Part shown: piece by piece, positions 35,261 through 43,091 of the stretch
Numbering within the stretch: position 1 is the stretch's first letter
How the letters are laid out: every line of letters begins with the position of its first letter
NCBI RefSeq assembly: GCF_008728855.1
Contig: NZ_CP042906.1
Span: 3,709,570-3,773,569 of the forward strand
Reading direction: 5' to 3'
DNA from: Hypericibacter terrae
Lineage (GTDB): Bacteria; Pseudomonadota; Alphaproteobacteria; Dongiales; Dongiaceae
DNA length: 64,000 bases
Translations under genes and position numbers: made by a program
The notes under the pieces: generated by a model
Databases searched by the model: none
What the model was told of the DNA's origin: nothing
What the model saw: only the letters and a program-made list of their open reading frames with translations

Positions 35261-36377
35261 ATCCCACGAGATAGGGGTCGGCGTTCACGGCCGACGTCGA
35301 TTGGTGAAGGATGTCGAACTGGCCCCGACGATTGGCGCGACCGATGCGATTCCATAGATTGGCGTGACCGCAGACCGGATTGATCGAGATGCGTCCCTGC
35401 GGCGCGTCAACATCCTCGCCGAGGATTGCGGAGCGGAGCTGTTCCGTATCGACCGAATTGGCCTTTTCCAGCGCCCGCGCGAAGAGATGGACCTGGAAAT
35501 AGGCGGCTTCGCAGCACATGTTCGTGCTCTCGTCGTCGCCGTAGATCTTCTTCCAATTCATCAGGAAACGTCGATTCTGCTCATTCTCGACACCCTGGAA
35601 ATAGGGGGCGGCGGTGATATGTCCCTCCCCAACATCGAAGCCCATCGCGCGCACCTCGGCTTCGGTCGTGGTCAGGCTTGCGATCGGCATGTGTTTCGGC
35701 TCAAAGCCGTTCTCAGCATAAGCTTGGTAGAGATAGGTGGTGCCGTCTCCCACAACGGTCGAGAAGATGGCGTCGGGCTTGAGGTCGCGGATTTCGCGGA
35801 CAACCTCGTAGAAATCGGCCCTGCGCGGCCGCAACGAGACGTAGCGTTCACCCACCACCTGTCCCGCATTGTGGCGCACGAACTCGTGCATGATCCGGTT
35901 GGATACATGCGGATAGACGTAGTTCGAGCCGACGAAATAGAAGCGCTTGCCGTGATGCTTCATCAGGTAGCGGAACAGCGCCAGGCTGTTCTGGTTGGGG
36001 CCGGCGCCCGAATAGATGACGTTGGGAGAAAACTCGAACCCTTCATAGAGGGTCGGATACCAGAGCAGCCCGTTCAGACGCTCGACGACCGGCAGAACGG
36101 CCTTGCGGCTGCTCGAGGTATAGCATCCGAAGATCGTATTGACGCCGTCCTCCACCATGAGCTTCTTGGCGTACCGCCCGAAAGCGGAGGATTCCGACGA
36201 TGGGTCATAGACGACCGGCTTGATCGGGCGCCCATGGACGCCGCCGCGCTCATTGATTTCATGGATCGCGAGAAGCGTGCCGCGCAACTGGGTCTCCTCG
36301 ATCACGGACATGAAGCCCGTCTTCGAGAAGAGGACGCCGACTCGCCATGGTTCAGCCGTGCTCTGTCTGCTCGACAC
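35235..36377 (-). CDS. amiC: AmiC-like cytoplasmic amide sensor (GTG start)
   Basis: A 380-residue type I periplasmic-binding-protein fold without any signal peptide: WRVGVLFSKTGFMSVIEETQLRG, GCYTSSSRKAVLPVVERL, YPTLYEGFEFSPNVIYSGA, GSNYVYPHVSNRI. This is the AmiC pattern, a binding protein kept in the cytosol as the amide-responsive negative regulator of AmiR. The GTG at 36377 has GGGGAGG about seven bases upstream; a frame to 36443 adds residues unlike the family. It is the first gene of the amide region, and a 333-base gap upstream should hold its promoter. Homology to UrtA across its length suggests sensor and transporter subunits share origin and ligand class. Confidence 0.9.
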   Translation of the reverse strand: MSSRQSTAEPWRVGVLFSKTGFMSVIEETQLRGTLLAIHEINERGGVHGRPIKPVVYDPSSESSAFGRYAKKLMVEDGVNTIFGCYTSSSRKAVLPVVERLNGLLWYPTLYEGFEFSPNVIYSGAGPNQNSLALFRYLMKHHGKRFYFVGSNYVYPHVSNRIMHEFVRHNAGQVVGERYVSLRPRRADFYEVVREIRDLKPDAIFSTVVGDGTTYLYQAYAENGFEPKHMPIASLTTTEAEVRAMGFDVGEGHITAAPYFQGVENEQNRRFLMNWKKIYGDDESTNMCCEAAYFQVHLFARALEKANSVDTEQLRSAILGEDVDAPQGRISINPVCGHANLWNRIGRANRRGQFDILHQSTSAVNADPYLVGYGRNFAFS

Positions 36378-36710
36378 GGTAGTTCCTCCCCAGCTGGACG
36401 TCTTTTTTACGCAGTTTTTTTGGACGATAGAGCAAATCGCCAAAAATTGGGAAGAATCAATTCAGGTCAGGATCGTTGGGTCTATCGTTCGGCGCTGTGC
36501 CAGCAGCGTCTGCGGGTCATTTACACGCGGATTAGTTGAATATCTCTCGGATATCGGCATCCATCGACAGGGATTTGGGAACCGCCGGAACACCGGCTAC
36601 TGCATGTCGCGCCGCACAATAAGTGCCGGGCGACCTTGGAACGAGGAAAGGACGCATTTGCAGCATCCCTTCCCGCTCCGGGTCGACGCGACGAAAGGAA
36701 CGGGCCTGTC
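36378..36710. other. 333-base region upstream of amiC
   Basis: It lies between the amiC start and the stop of a PEBP gene, both on the minus strand. The 80 bases nearest amiC are AT-rich with homopolymer runs (TTTTTT, AAAAAAA), unlike the rest of the window, which fits a promoter. I looked for a sigma-54 GG/GC pair and found only an ill-spaced TGGC...TTGC, and no clear -35/-10 pair. No credible ORF. Confidence 0.45.
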
Positions 36711-37286
36711 CTATCGCGCGTAGATCCCCGTGAAGCTGGCCGAGGCGATCTTGTTGGCCTGGATGAAGATGCCGACCAGGGCCGGCGTGGCCTCCTGGTC
36801 GACGGGAATCTTCGGGACCCGCAAGGCGAAAATCGTAAAGATGTAGCGGTGGGCGGTGCCGACCGGCGGGCAAGGGCCGCCATAACCCGGCGTGCCGAAA
36901 TCGGTCCGGGTCTGCATCGCGCCCGTCGCCTCGACGGCGCCATCGGCGCTTGCCCCCGGCGGCAATGAATTGACCGTGTTCGGAATGTTGACCACGACCC
37001 AATGGAACCAGCCCATGTCGTTGGGCGCGTCCTTGTCGAACACCGTCAGCACGAAGCTCTGCGCCTCCGGAGGCGCGTTTTCCCAATCCAGATGCGGCGA
37101 GAGGTTGCCGCCCGAGCATCCGGCGCCATAGTTGCTGCTCTGGACCTGGTCCTGCTTGATGATCTGGTTCACGATGTCGCTGCTATGGAGCCTGAACTCG
37201 TCCGCGCGAGCGGGCGAGTTCAACAGCGCCATACCGCCCAGCAATGCCCAGGCCGCGGCCGTCAGCCGCATCTTCATCGAACGCAT
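36711..37286 (-). CDS. Exported YbhB/YbcL-family (PEBP, Raf kinase inhibitor-like) protein
   Basis: A 191-residue protein with a Sec signal peptide (MRSMKMRLTAAAWALLGGMA, then NSPARA, cleavage near residue 28) and the PEBP core: GGNLSPHLDWENAPPEAQSFVLTVFDKDAP, WFHWVVVNIP and YGGPCPP...HRYIFTIFAL. These residues form the small anion pocket of the family. Function in bacteria is poorly known. It is a tandem paralogue of the gene at 37368-37943: both have GGAACCT before the ATG and the same order of blocks. Confidence 0.88.
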   Translation of the reverse strand: MRSMKMRLTAAAWALLGGMALLNSPARADEFRLHSSDIVNQIIKQDQVQSSNYGAGCSGGNLSPHLDWENAPPEAQSFVLTVFDKDAPNDMGWFHWVVVNIPNTVNSLPPGASADGAVEATGAMQTRTDFGTPGYGGPCPPVGTAHRYIFTIFALRVPKIPVDQEATPALVGIFIQANKIASASFTGIYAR

Positions 37287-37367
37287 AGGTTCCGTTTCCC
37301 CTTCCCCGGTGGTACGGCGCCGCAGCCTGCCACGAATAGCGCCCGGCTGGCGGCTTTCGGGTTGAGC

Positions 37368-37943
37368 TTATCGTTGATAGCTCGCCGTGAAGTTCACCGC
37401 GGCGATCTTATTGCCCTCGATCAGGGCAGCAACCATCTTCGGCGTGGCATTCCTGTCGACGGCCAGCTTCGCGACGCTGAGCGCCGTCAGCGTGACGACA
37501 TAGTGATGGGTCTGGCCCGGCGGCGGACAGGGACCGCCATAGCCCGCCTGGCCGAAATCGTTGCGCGTCTGGAGGGCGCCGACCGCTTCCACGGCGCCGC
37601 TCCCGCCGGCGCCGCGCGGCAGGGAGTTCACCGTATAGGGGATATTGACCACGACCCAGTGCGTCCAGCCCTTGCCACCATTGGCATCCTGGTCGAACAT
37701 CGTCAGGACGAAGCTCTGTGTGCCCTGGGGCATGCCCTCCCAATTGATGTGAGGCGAGAGGTTGCCGCCCTGGCAGCCGAGCCCGAAGGCTTGGCTCAGG
37801 ACCTGCTCCTCCTGAAATTGACCGTCCTTGATGTCGTGGCTGTAGACCCTGAAGTCCGTGGCGCCAGCGGACGCCGCCATCAGCGCGACGCCGGCGATCA
37901 GCGTCAGCATGAGGAGCGTCAACCGAGTCTTCATTGAAATCAT
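37368..37943 (-). CDS. Exported YbhB/YbcL-family (PEBP) protein, tandem paralogue
   Basis: A 191-residue paralogue of the downstream gene with signal peptide MISMKTRLTLLMLTLIAGVA, then ALMAASAGA-TDF, and the blocks GGNLSPHINWEGMPQGTQSFVLTMFDQDA, GWTHWVVVNIPYTVNSLP, YGGPCPPPGQTHHYVVTLTAL. The ATG at 37943 follows GGAACCT; a frame to 37991 exists but precedes the signal. The two genes are 81 bases apart and probably cotranscribed, an old tandem duplication. Confidence 0.87.
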   Translation of the reverse strand: MISMKTRLTLLMLTLIAGVALMAASAGATDFRVYSHDIKDGQFQEEQVLSQAFGLGCQGGNLSPHINWEGMPQGTQSFVLTMFDQDANGGKGWTHWVVVNIPYTVNSLPRGAGGSGAVEAVGALQTRNDFGQAGYGGPCPPPGQTHHYVVTLTALSVAKLAVDRNATPKMVAALIEGNKIAAVNFTASYQR

Positions 37944-38106
37944 AGGTTCCGAATCCCCTTCCCGGATCGAACTAAGGGTGCAGTCTGCCACGGACCGGCG
38001 CCACTTGCGACGTTCTCGCCGCGATCGGTGGGTTGCGGCCGTCCGGCAGAACGGCTAGGCCAGAGGTCGCATCGGCGGCAGAAATCACCGGGAGTCTGGT
38101 CTTCGC

Positions 38107-39231
38107 ATGGCTGAGTTCGATTTCCTCATCATCGGCGCCGGCATGGCGGGCGCCTCGGCCGGCTATGCGCTGGCATCCCAGGCCCGTGTCCTGATCCTCG
38201 AGCAGGAGGACCAGCCGGGCTACCACACCACGGGCCGCTCGGCCGCGCTCTATGCCGAAACCTATGGCAACGCGACCGTGCGGGCTTTGACCACCGGCGG
38301 TAAGGGTTTCTATCTAAACCCGCCATCGGGTTTTGCCGCCCATCCCTTGCTCCTGCCGCGCGGCGTCGTCTTCATCGGCCGTGCGGACCAGCGCGCCTCG
38401 CTCGACGCTTTCCTGGAAGAGGTTTCGGGTCTGCGCAGCAACATCCGGCGCATCGCGGCAGCCGAGGTCGAAACCCAGGTCCCGGTGTTCCGGCCCGGCT
38501 ACGTCGCCGATGCCGTGCTCGACCCCGATGCGATGGATATCGACGTCCACGGGCTGCATCAGGGCTATCTCAAGGGGCTGAAGGCGCGCGGCGGGCAGCT
38601 CGTCACCGACGCCCAGGTTCGCGGCCTCTCGCGGCAGGCGGGCCTCTGGCAGGTCGAGAGCAAGGCCGGCCGCTTCGCGGCCCGTGTCGTCGTCAATGCG
38701 GCCGGGGCCTGGGCCGACGAGATCGGCGCTCTGGCCGGTGCCGCACCGATCGGGCTGGTGCCGAAGCGCCGGACCGCGATCCGGTTCCGCCCGCCGGCCG
38801 GCCTCGACGTCGCGCGCTGGCCCACCATCATCGATGCCGACGAGCAGTTCTATTTCCGGCCCGATGCCGGCCAGATCCTGGCCTCACCCGCCGACGAGAC
38901 GCCAATGCCGCCCTGCGACGTGCAGCCGGAGGATCTGGATATCGCGATCCTGGTGGATCGCCTGGAGCAGGTCGTGACCTTGCCCATCCCGCGCATTGAA
39001 AGCCGCTGGGCGGGGTTGCGCTCCTTCGTGGCCGACAAGACGCCGGTGGTCGGCTATGACGACCGGATCGAGGATTTCTTCTGGCTCGCGGGCCAGGGCG
39101 GCTATGGCATCCAGACCGCACCCGGCATTGCGGCCCTGGTGGAGGCGCTCGCGCGGCACGAACCGGTTCCGCCCGAGCTGGAAGCGCTGGGCGTGACCGA
39201 AGCAGCGCTCTCCCCCATTCGGCTGCGCTGA
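38107..39231 (+). CDS. FAD-dependent amino acid/amine oxidase (DAO family)
   Basis: A 374-residue DAO-type flavoprotein: FLIIGAGMAGASAGYALA dinucleotide-binding motif at the N-terminus, the RSAALYAETYGN block, VVNAAGAWADEIGALAG and a C-terminal FWLAGQGGYGIQTAPG that closes the FAD site. Family members oxidise glycine, sarcosine, D-amino acids or similar secondary amines to imine plus H2O2. It lies 218 bases upstream of the Dpp-type binding-protein gene on the same strand, suggesting that an imported peptide or amino-acid derivative is its substrate. The ATG at 38107 starts directly with the FAD motif. Confidence 0.87.
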   Translation: MAEFDFLIIGAGMAGASAGYALASQARVLILEQEDQPGYHTTGRSAALYAETYGNATVRALTTGGKGFYLNPPSGFAAHPLLLPRGVVFIGRADQRASLDAFLEEVSGLRSNIRRIAAAEVETQVPVFRPGYVADAVLDPDAMDIDVHGLHQGYLKGLKARGGQLVTDAQVRGLSRQAGLWQVESKAGRFAARVVVNAAGAWADEIGALAGAAPIGLVPKRRTAIRFRPPAGLDVARWPTIIDADEQFYFRPDAGQILASPADETPMPPCDVQPEDLDIAILVDRLEQVVTLPIPRIESRWAGLRSFVADKTPVVGYDDRIEDFFWLAGQGGYGIQTAPGIAALVEALARHEPVPPELEALGVTEAALSPIRLR

Positions 39232-39449
39232 TGGCTCGAGGGCCGCCGGGAGCGCCCGCGCGCCTTGACGCTTCCGGCACCCCGCCGGATACTTGCCGCA
39301 TCGCCTGCCACGAAGCCGCAACGAAACCGACAAAGACCACCCCGCAGGCGATCGGGGACCGTTCCGCCACGCATCCGCCGACGCTCGGAATCCGACAGCG
39401 CGGGCTGCAGAGCAGGACGCCTGACCGAAGGCACAAGAGGGAGAAACCC

Positions 39450-41018
39450 ATGAGACTGAATTTGAAGGCCATGCTGCTCGGCGCGGCCGCGCTGCTGGCC
39501 ACCGCGATCGCCGGACCGCTCTCGGCATCGGCGGCAGGCGACCCCAACACGCTCGTGGTCGGCAAGGCCGGCGACGTTGACAGCATGGATCCGGCCGTCA
39601 CCGTGACCAACAACAGCTGGACCGTGACCTATCCCGCCTATGAGCGGCTGGTGAAGTTCAAGGTCGAGAACGGCAAGGGCAGCACCGAGGTCGAGGGCGA
39701 CGTCGCGAAATCCTGGACCGTCAGCGACGACGGGCTGCAATGGACCTTCACGCTCAATGACGGCCACAAGTTCGCCGACGGCTCGCCGGTCGACGCGGCC
39801 GCGATCAAATACAGCTTCGACCGCCTGTTCAAAGTCGCCAAGGGCCCGTCGGAGACGGTCGGTCCCGTCACCGAAGTCCAGGTGGTCGATCCCCATACGG
39901 TCAAGTTCATCCTGAAGGAGCCGTTCGGTCCCTTCCTCGCCGGCCTCGCGACCAACGGCGCCTGCATCGTCAGCCCCGCCGCTCAGCAGCATGAGAAGGA
40001 CGGCGATCTCGGCCAGGCCTATCTCGCCGAGCACACGCTGGGCTCCGGCCCCTACCAGGTCACAAGCTGGGAGAAGGACCAGCAGGTGGTGATGGAGGTC
40101 AACCCGAACTATGCCGGCCCGGCGCCTTCCTTCAAGAAGGTCATCGTCAAGATCATCAAGGAAGCCTCCGCGCGCCGCCTGCAGCTCGAGAAGGGCGACA
40201 TCGACATCGCCGAGGACCTGCCGGTCGACCAGTTCGACGCGCTCAAGAAAGCGGATGGCGTCACGGTCGTGGACGAGCCGAGCTTCCAGGTGACCTATCT
40301 CTATCTCAACAACACCCGCAAGCCGCTCGACGATGTCCGCGTGCGCCAGGCGATCTCCTATGCCGTGGACTATAAGGGCATCATCGACGGCATCCTGCTC
40401 GGCAACGGCGTCCAGATGCGCGGACCCGTGCCCGAAGGCCTCTGGGGCCACGACGATGCGAGCTTCCAGTTCACCACCAACGCCGCCAAGGCCAAGCAAC
40501 TCCTGGCCGACGCCGGCGTCAAGGACCTCAAGCTCGGCTATCTCTATTCCAAGAAGGACCCGAACTGGGAGTCGATCGGCCTGGTGCTGCAGCAGAACCT
40601 GGCGGCGATCGGGATCACCGTCGAGATGCAGGAGTTCGCATACCCGACGATGCGCGAGAAGCTGAACAGCAGCGATTTCGACATCGCGGCCGGCAACTGG
40701 ACGCCGGACTATGGCGATCCCTACATGTTCATGAACTACTGGTTCGACTCCGACCTGCACGGCCTGCCGGGCAACCGCGCCTTCTACACAAACCCGAAGG
40801 TCGACGAACTCATCCGCAAGGCGGCGACCGCGGCGAATGTCGAGGAGCGGAAGAAGATCTATGCCGAGGCGCAGAAGATCGTGATCGAGGAGGCGCCTTA
40901 CGTCCTCCTGTTCCAGGCGAACTACCAGGTCGCCATCCGCTCGGACGTCAAGGGGTTCGTCTACAACCCGATGACGCTCCAGATGTTCAACTTCGAGACC
41001 ATGTCGCGGGCGCAATAG
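39450..41018 (+). CDS. Dpp/Opp-type peptide ABC transporter substrate-binding protein
   Basis: A 522-residue family 5 extracellular binding protein. Signal peptide MRLNLKAMLLGAAALLATAI, then AGPLSASAA-GDP. The mature part has TLVVGKAGDVDSMDP, the LRFHDGKF-like segment LNDGHKFADGSPVDAAAIKYS and the SGPYQV block (LGSGPYQVTSWEKDQQV). It binds peptides or similar molecules in the periplasm for the DppBCDF-like proteins that follow. The ATG at 39450 follows AGAGGGAG; a frame back to 39231 is not family-like. The 218 bases upstream hold no recognisable element. Confidence 0.88.
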   Translation: MRLNLKAMLLGAAALLATAIAGPLSASAAGDPNTLVVGKAGDVDSMDPAVTVTNNSWTVTYPAYERLVKFKVENGKGSTEVEGDVAKSWTVSDDGLQWTFTLNDGHKFADGSPVDAAAIKYSFDRLFKVAKGPSETVGPVTEVQVVDPHTVKFILKEPFGPFLAGLATNGACIVSPAAQQHEKDGDLGQAYLAEHTLGSGPYQVTSWEKDQQVVMEVNPNYAGPAPSFKKVIVKIIKEASARRLQLEKGDIDIAEDLPVDQFDALKKADGVTVVDEPSFQVTYLYLNNTRKPLDDVRVRQAISYAVDYKGIIDGILLGNGVQMRGPVPEGLWGHDDASFQFTTNAAKAKQLLADAGVKDLKLGYLYSKKDPNWESIGLVLQQNLAAIGITVEMQEFAYPTMREKLNSSDFDIAAGNWTPDYGDPYMFMNYWFDSDLHGLPGNRAFYTNPKVDELIRKAATAANVEERKKIYAEAQKIVIEEAPYVLLFQANYQVAIRSDVKGFVYNPMTLQMFNFETMSRAQ

Positions 41019-41100
41019 GCGCCCGAGGAGACCCAGGGGCGGGCGCGGTCGGTGGCCGCCCCGCCCCTGCGTGTTTCCGGACCCCCAGCTGTCATCCTAT

Positions 41101-41123
41101 CCCCTCCCCCTGAGGGGGAGGGG
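41101..41123. repeat. Intergenic C/G palindrome, copy 8, between dppA- and dppB-like genes
   Basis: CCCCTCCCCC, TGA and GGGGGAGGGG form a perfect 10-bp palindrome inside the operon. It could act as a 3' stabiliser of the binding-protein mRNA, but here the copy is the same family found at many non-operonic sites. Confidence 0.8.
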
Positions 41124-41153
41124 AAGCGAGGGCGGAGGGACGAGGCGAGGCCC

Positions 41154-42170
41154 ATGTCCTATCTCAACATCGTCCGGCGCCGGCTGCTGCTCCTGGTCCT
41201 CGTCGTGATCGGCGTCTCGATCGTCACCTTCGCGATCTCGCATATGATTCCGGGCGATCCCGCCCGGATGATGGCAGGCGAACGCGCCTCCAACGAGCTG
41301 GTGGCGCAGATGCGAGCGAAGCTCGGGCTGGACCGACCGCTCTATGAGCAATATCTGACCTATGCCGGCGACCTGCTGCGCGGCGATCTCGGCATCTCGA
41401 TCCGCACCCAGCGCCCCGTCGCCGACGATATCCTGCGTTTCTTCCCGGCCACGATCGAGCTGGCGCTGGCCGCGATGATCTTCGCGATCGTGCTGGGCAT
41501 TCCCCTGGGTGTGATCTCAGCGGTCGCCAAGGACCGCGCCATCGACCAGATCACCCGGACCTTGTCGGTAACCGGAATCTCGACCCCTGCTTTCTGGCTG
41601 GGGCTCCTGCTGATCTATCTCTTCTATGGTCGGCTCGAGTGGCTGCCCGGCTCGGGGAGGCTCGATAGCGCGCTGACGCCGCCACCCTTCGTCACCGGCT
41701 TCTATACGCTGGATGCGCTCTTCGCCGGCGACGGCAAGGCCTTCGTCAGTGCCGTCCAGCATCTGCTGCTGCCCGCCCTCACGCTGGGATTCCTTCATCT
41801 CGGCATCGTCACGCGCCAGATCCGCTCCGCGATGCTGGAGGTGCTGACCGAGGATTACATCCGCACCGCCAAGGCCAGCGGCCTCTCGCGCCGGCGCATC
41901 CTGTTCGATCACGCGCTGCGCAACGCCCTGATCCCCTCCGTCACCATGATCGGACTCGCCTTCGGCGACCTGCTCTATGGCGCGGTGCTGACGGAGACGG
42001 TCTATGCCTGGCCCGGCATGGGCAACTATGTCGTCCAGTCGATCAATGCGCTCGATTTCCCGGCGATCATGGGCTTCACGGTGGTCGCTTCGACCGCCTA
42101 TGTGCTGCTCAATCTCTTCGTCGACCTGACCTATATGCTGCTCGATCCCCAGATCCGGGGGGTGGGCTGA
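41154..42170 (+). CDS. Dpp-type ABC transporter permease (DppB-like)
   Basis: A 338-residue permease with the N-terminal helix (YLNIVRRRLLLLVLVVIGVSIVTF), a periplasmic loop containing DPARMMAGERAS, and the EAA loop DYIRTAKASGLSRRRILFDHALRNALIP. Six helices are expected. It forms the channel with the DppC-like protein. The ATG at 41154 matches the family start and follows GGCGAGG; a frame back to 41052 runs through the palindrome and is rejected. Confidence 0.9.
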   Translation: MSYLNIVRRRLLLLVLVVIGVSIVTFAISHMIPGDPARMMAGERASNELVAQMRAKLGLDRPLYEQYLTYAGDLLRGDLGISIRTQRPVADDILRFFPATIELALAAMIFAIVLGIPLGVISAVAKDRAIDQITRTLSVTGISTPAFWLGLLLIYLFYGRLEWLPGSGRLDSALTPPPFVTGFYTLDALFAGDGKAFVSAVQHLLLPALTLGFLHLGIVTRQIRSAMLEVLTEDYIRTAKASGLSRRRILFDHALRNALIPSVTMIGLAFGDLLYGAVLTETVYAWPGMGNYVVQSINALDFPAIMGFTVVASTAYVLLNLFVDLTYMLLDPQIRGVG

Positions 42171-42173
42171 GCC

Positions 42174-43091
42174 ATGGCCAGCGACAGCAATCTCGCCGCC
42201 GCGCCGCTCGCGCCCGGCCCGACGCCGGAAGTGGCGACACCCGCCGGCAGGATCGATCTCGCCTATATCTGGTATCAGCTGAGCCGCAGCCCGCTCACTC
42301 TTGCCGGCCTCGCCATCATCGTCTTCGTGCTGCTGGTGATGCTGCTGGCGCCCTGGATCGCGCCCTACGATCCCAATGCGCTCGATCTGCGTGCACGGCT
42401 GGCGGCCCCCGGCGCGCTCCACTGGATGGGCACCGACCAGGTCGGCCGCGACCTGCTCTCGCGCATCATCTGGGGCTCGCGGGTCTCGGTCACGATCGGC
42501 GTCGCCATCGTCTTCTTCTCGATGAGCATCGGCACGATCCTCGGCGCCTTCTCCGGCCTCGTCGGCGGGCGCACCGATACCGTCATCATGCGGCTGATGG
42601 ACGTGCTTCTCTCCTTCCCCTCCTTCGTCATGGCGATGGCGCTCGCGGCGGCGCTGGGACCCGACCTCATCAATGCCATGCTGGCCATCGCCGTGGTGCG
42701 CATCCCCTTCTATGTGCGGCTCGCCCGCGGTCAGGCGCTCTCCTTGCGCGAGCGCGCCTATGTCAAGGCGGCCGTCACCTTCGGCGCCTCGAAGCGCCAG
42801 ATCGTGCTGCGCCATATCGTCCCCAATGCCATGGCGCCGATCATCGTGCAGAGCACGCTCGATATCGGCGGCGCCATCCTGACGGCGGCGGCGCTCAGCT
42901 TCATCGGCCTCGGCGCGCAGCAGCCGACGGCGGAATGGGGTGCCATGGTCAGCAGCGGGCGCGATTTCCTGCTGGACCAGTGGTGGTACCCGACCTTCCC
43001 CGGTCTCGCGATCCTGGTGACCGCGGTCGGATTCAACCTGCTGGGCGACGGCCTGCGCGACATCTTCGATCCGCGGCTCAAGGGCAAATGA
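42174..43091 (+). CDS. Dpp-type ABC transporter permease (DppC-like)
   Basis: A 305-residue permease: an N-terminal cytoplasmic arm, the LTLAGLAIIVFVLLVMLLAPWIAPYDPN helix block, HWMGTDQVGRDLLSRIIWGSRVS and the EAA loop AYVKAAVTFGASKRQIVLRHIVPNAMAPI. It begins three bases after the dppB-like stop and its stop overlaps the start of the ATPase gene (ATGATG), so translation is coupled. Confidence 0.9.
   Translation: MASDSNLAAAPLAPGPTPEVATPAGRIDLAYIWYQLSRSPLTLAGLAIIVFVLLVMLLAPWIAPYDPNALDLRARLAAPGALHWMGTDQVGRDLLSRIIWGSRVSVTIGVAIVFFSMSIGTILGAFSGLVGGRTDTVIMRLMDVLLSFPSFVMAMALAAALGPDLINAMLAIAVVRIPFYVRLARGQALSLRERAYVKAAVTFGASKRQIVLRHIVPNAMAPIIVQSTLDIGGAILTAAALSFIGLGAQQPTAEWGAMVSSGRDFLLDQWWYPTFPGLAILVTAVGFNLLGDGLRDIFDPRLKGK

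Noticed and set aside
36378-36480. Possible sigma-54 promoter before amiC
   Set aside because: A TGGC and TTGC occur, but the GG-GC spacing is about six bases instead of ten.
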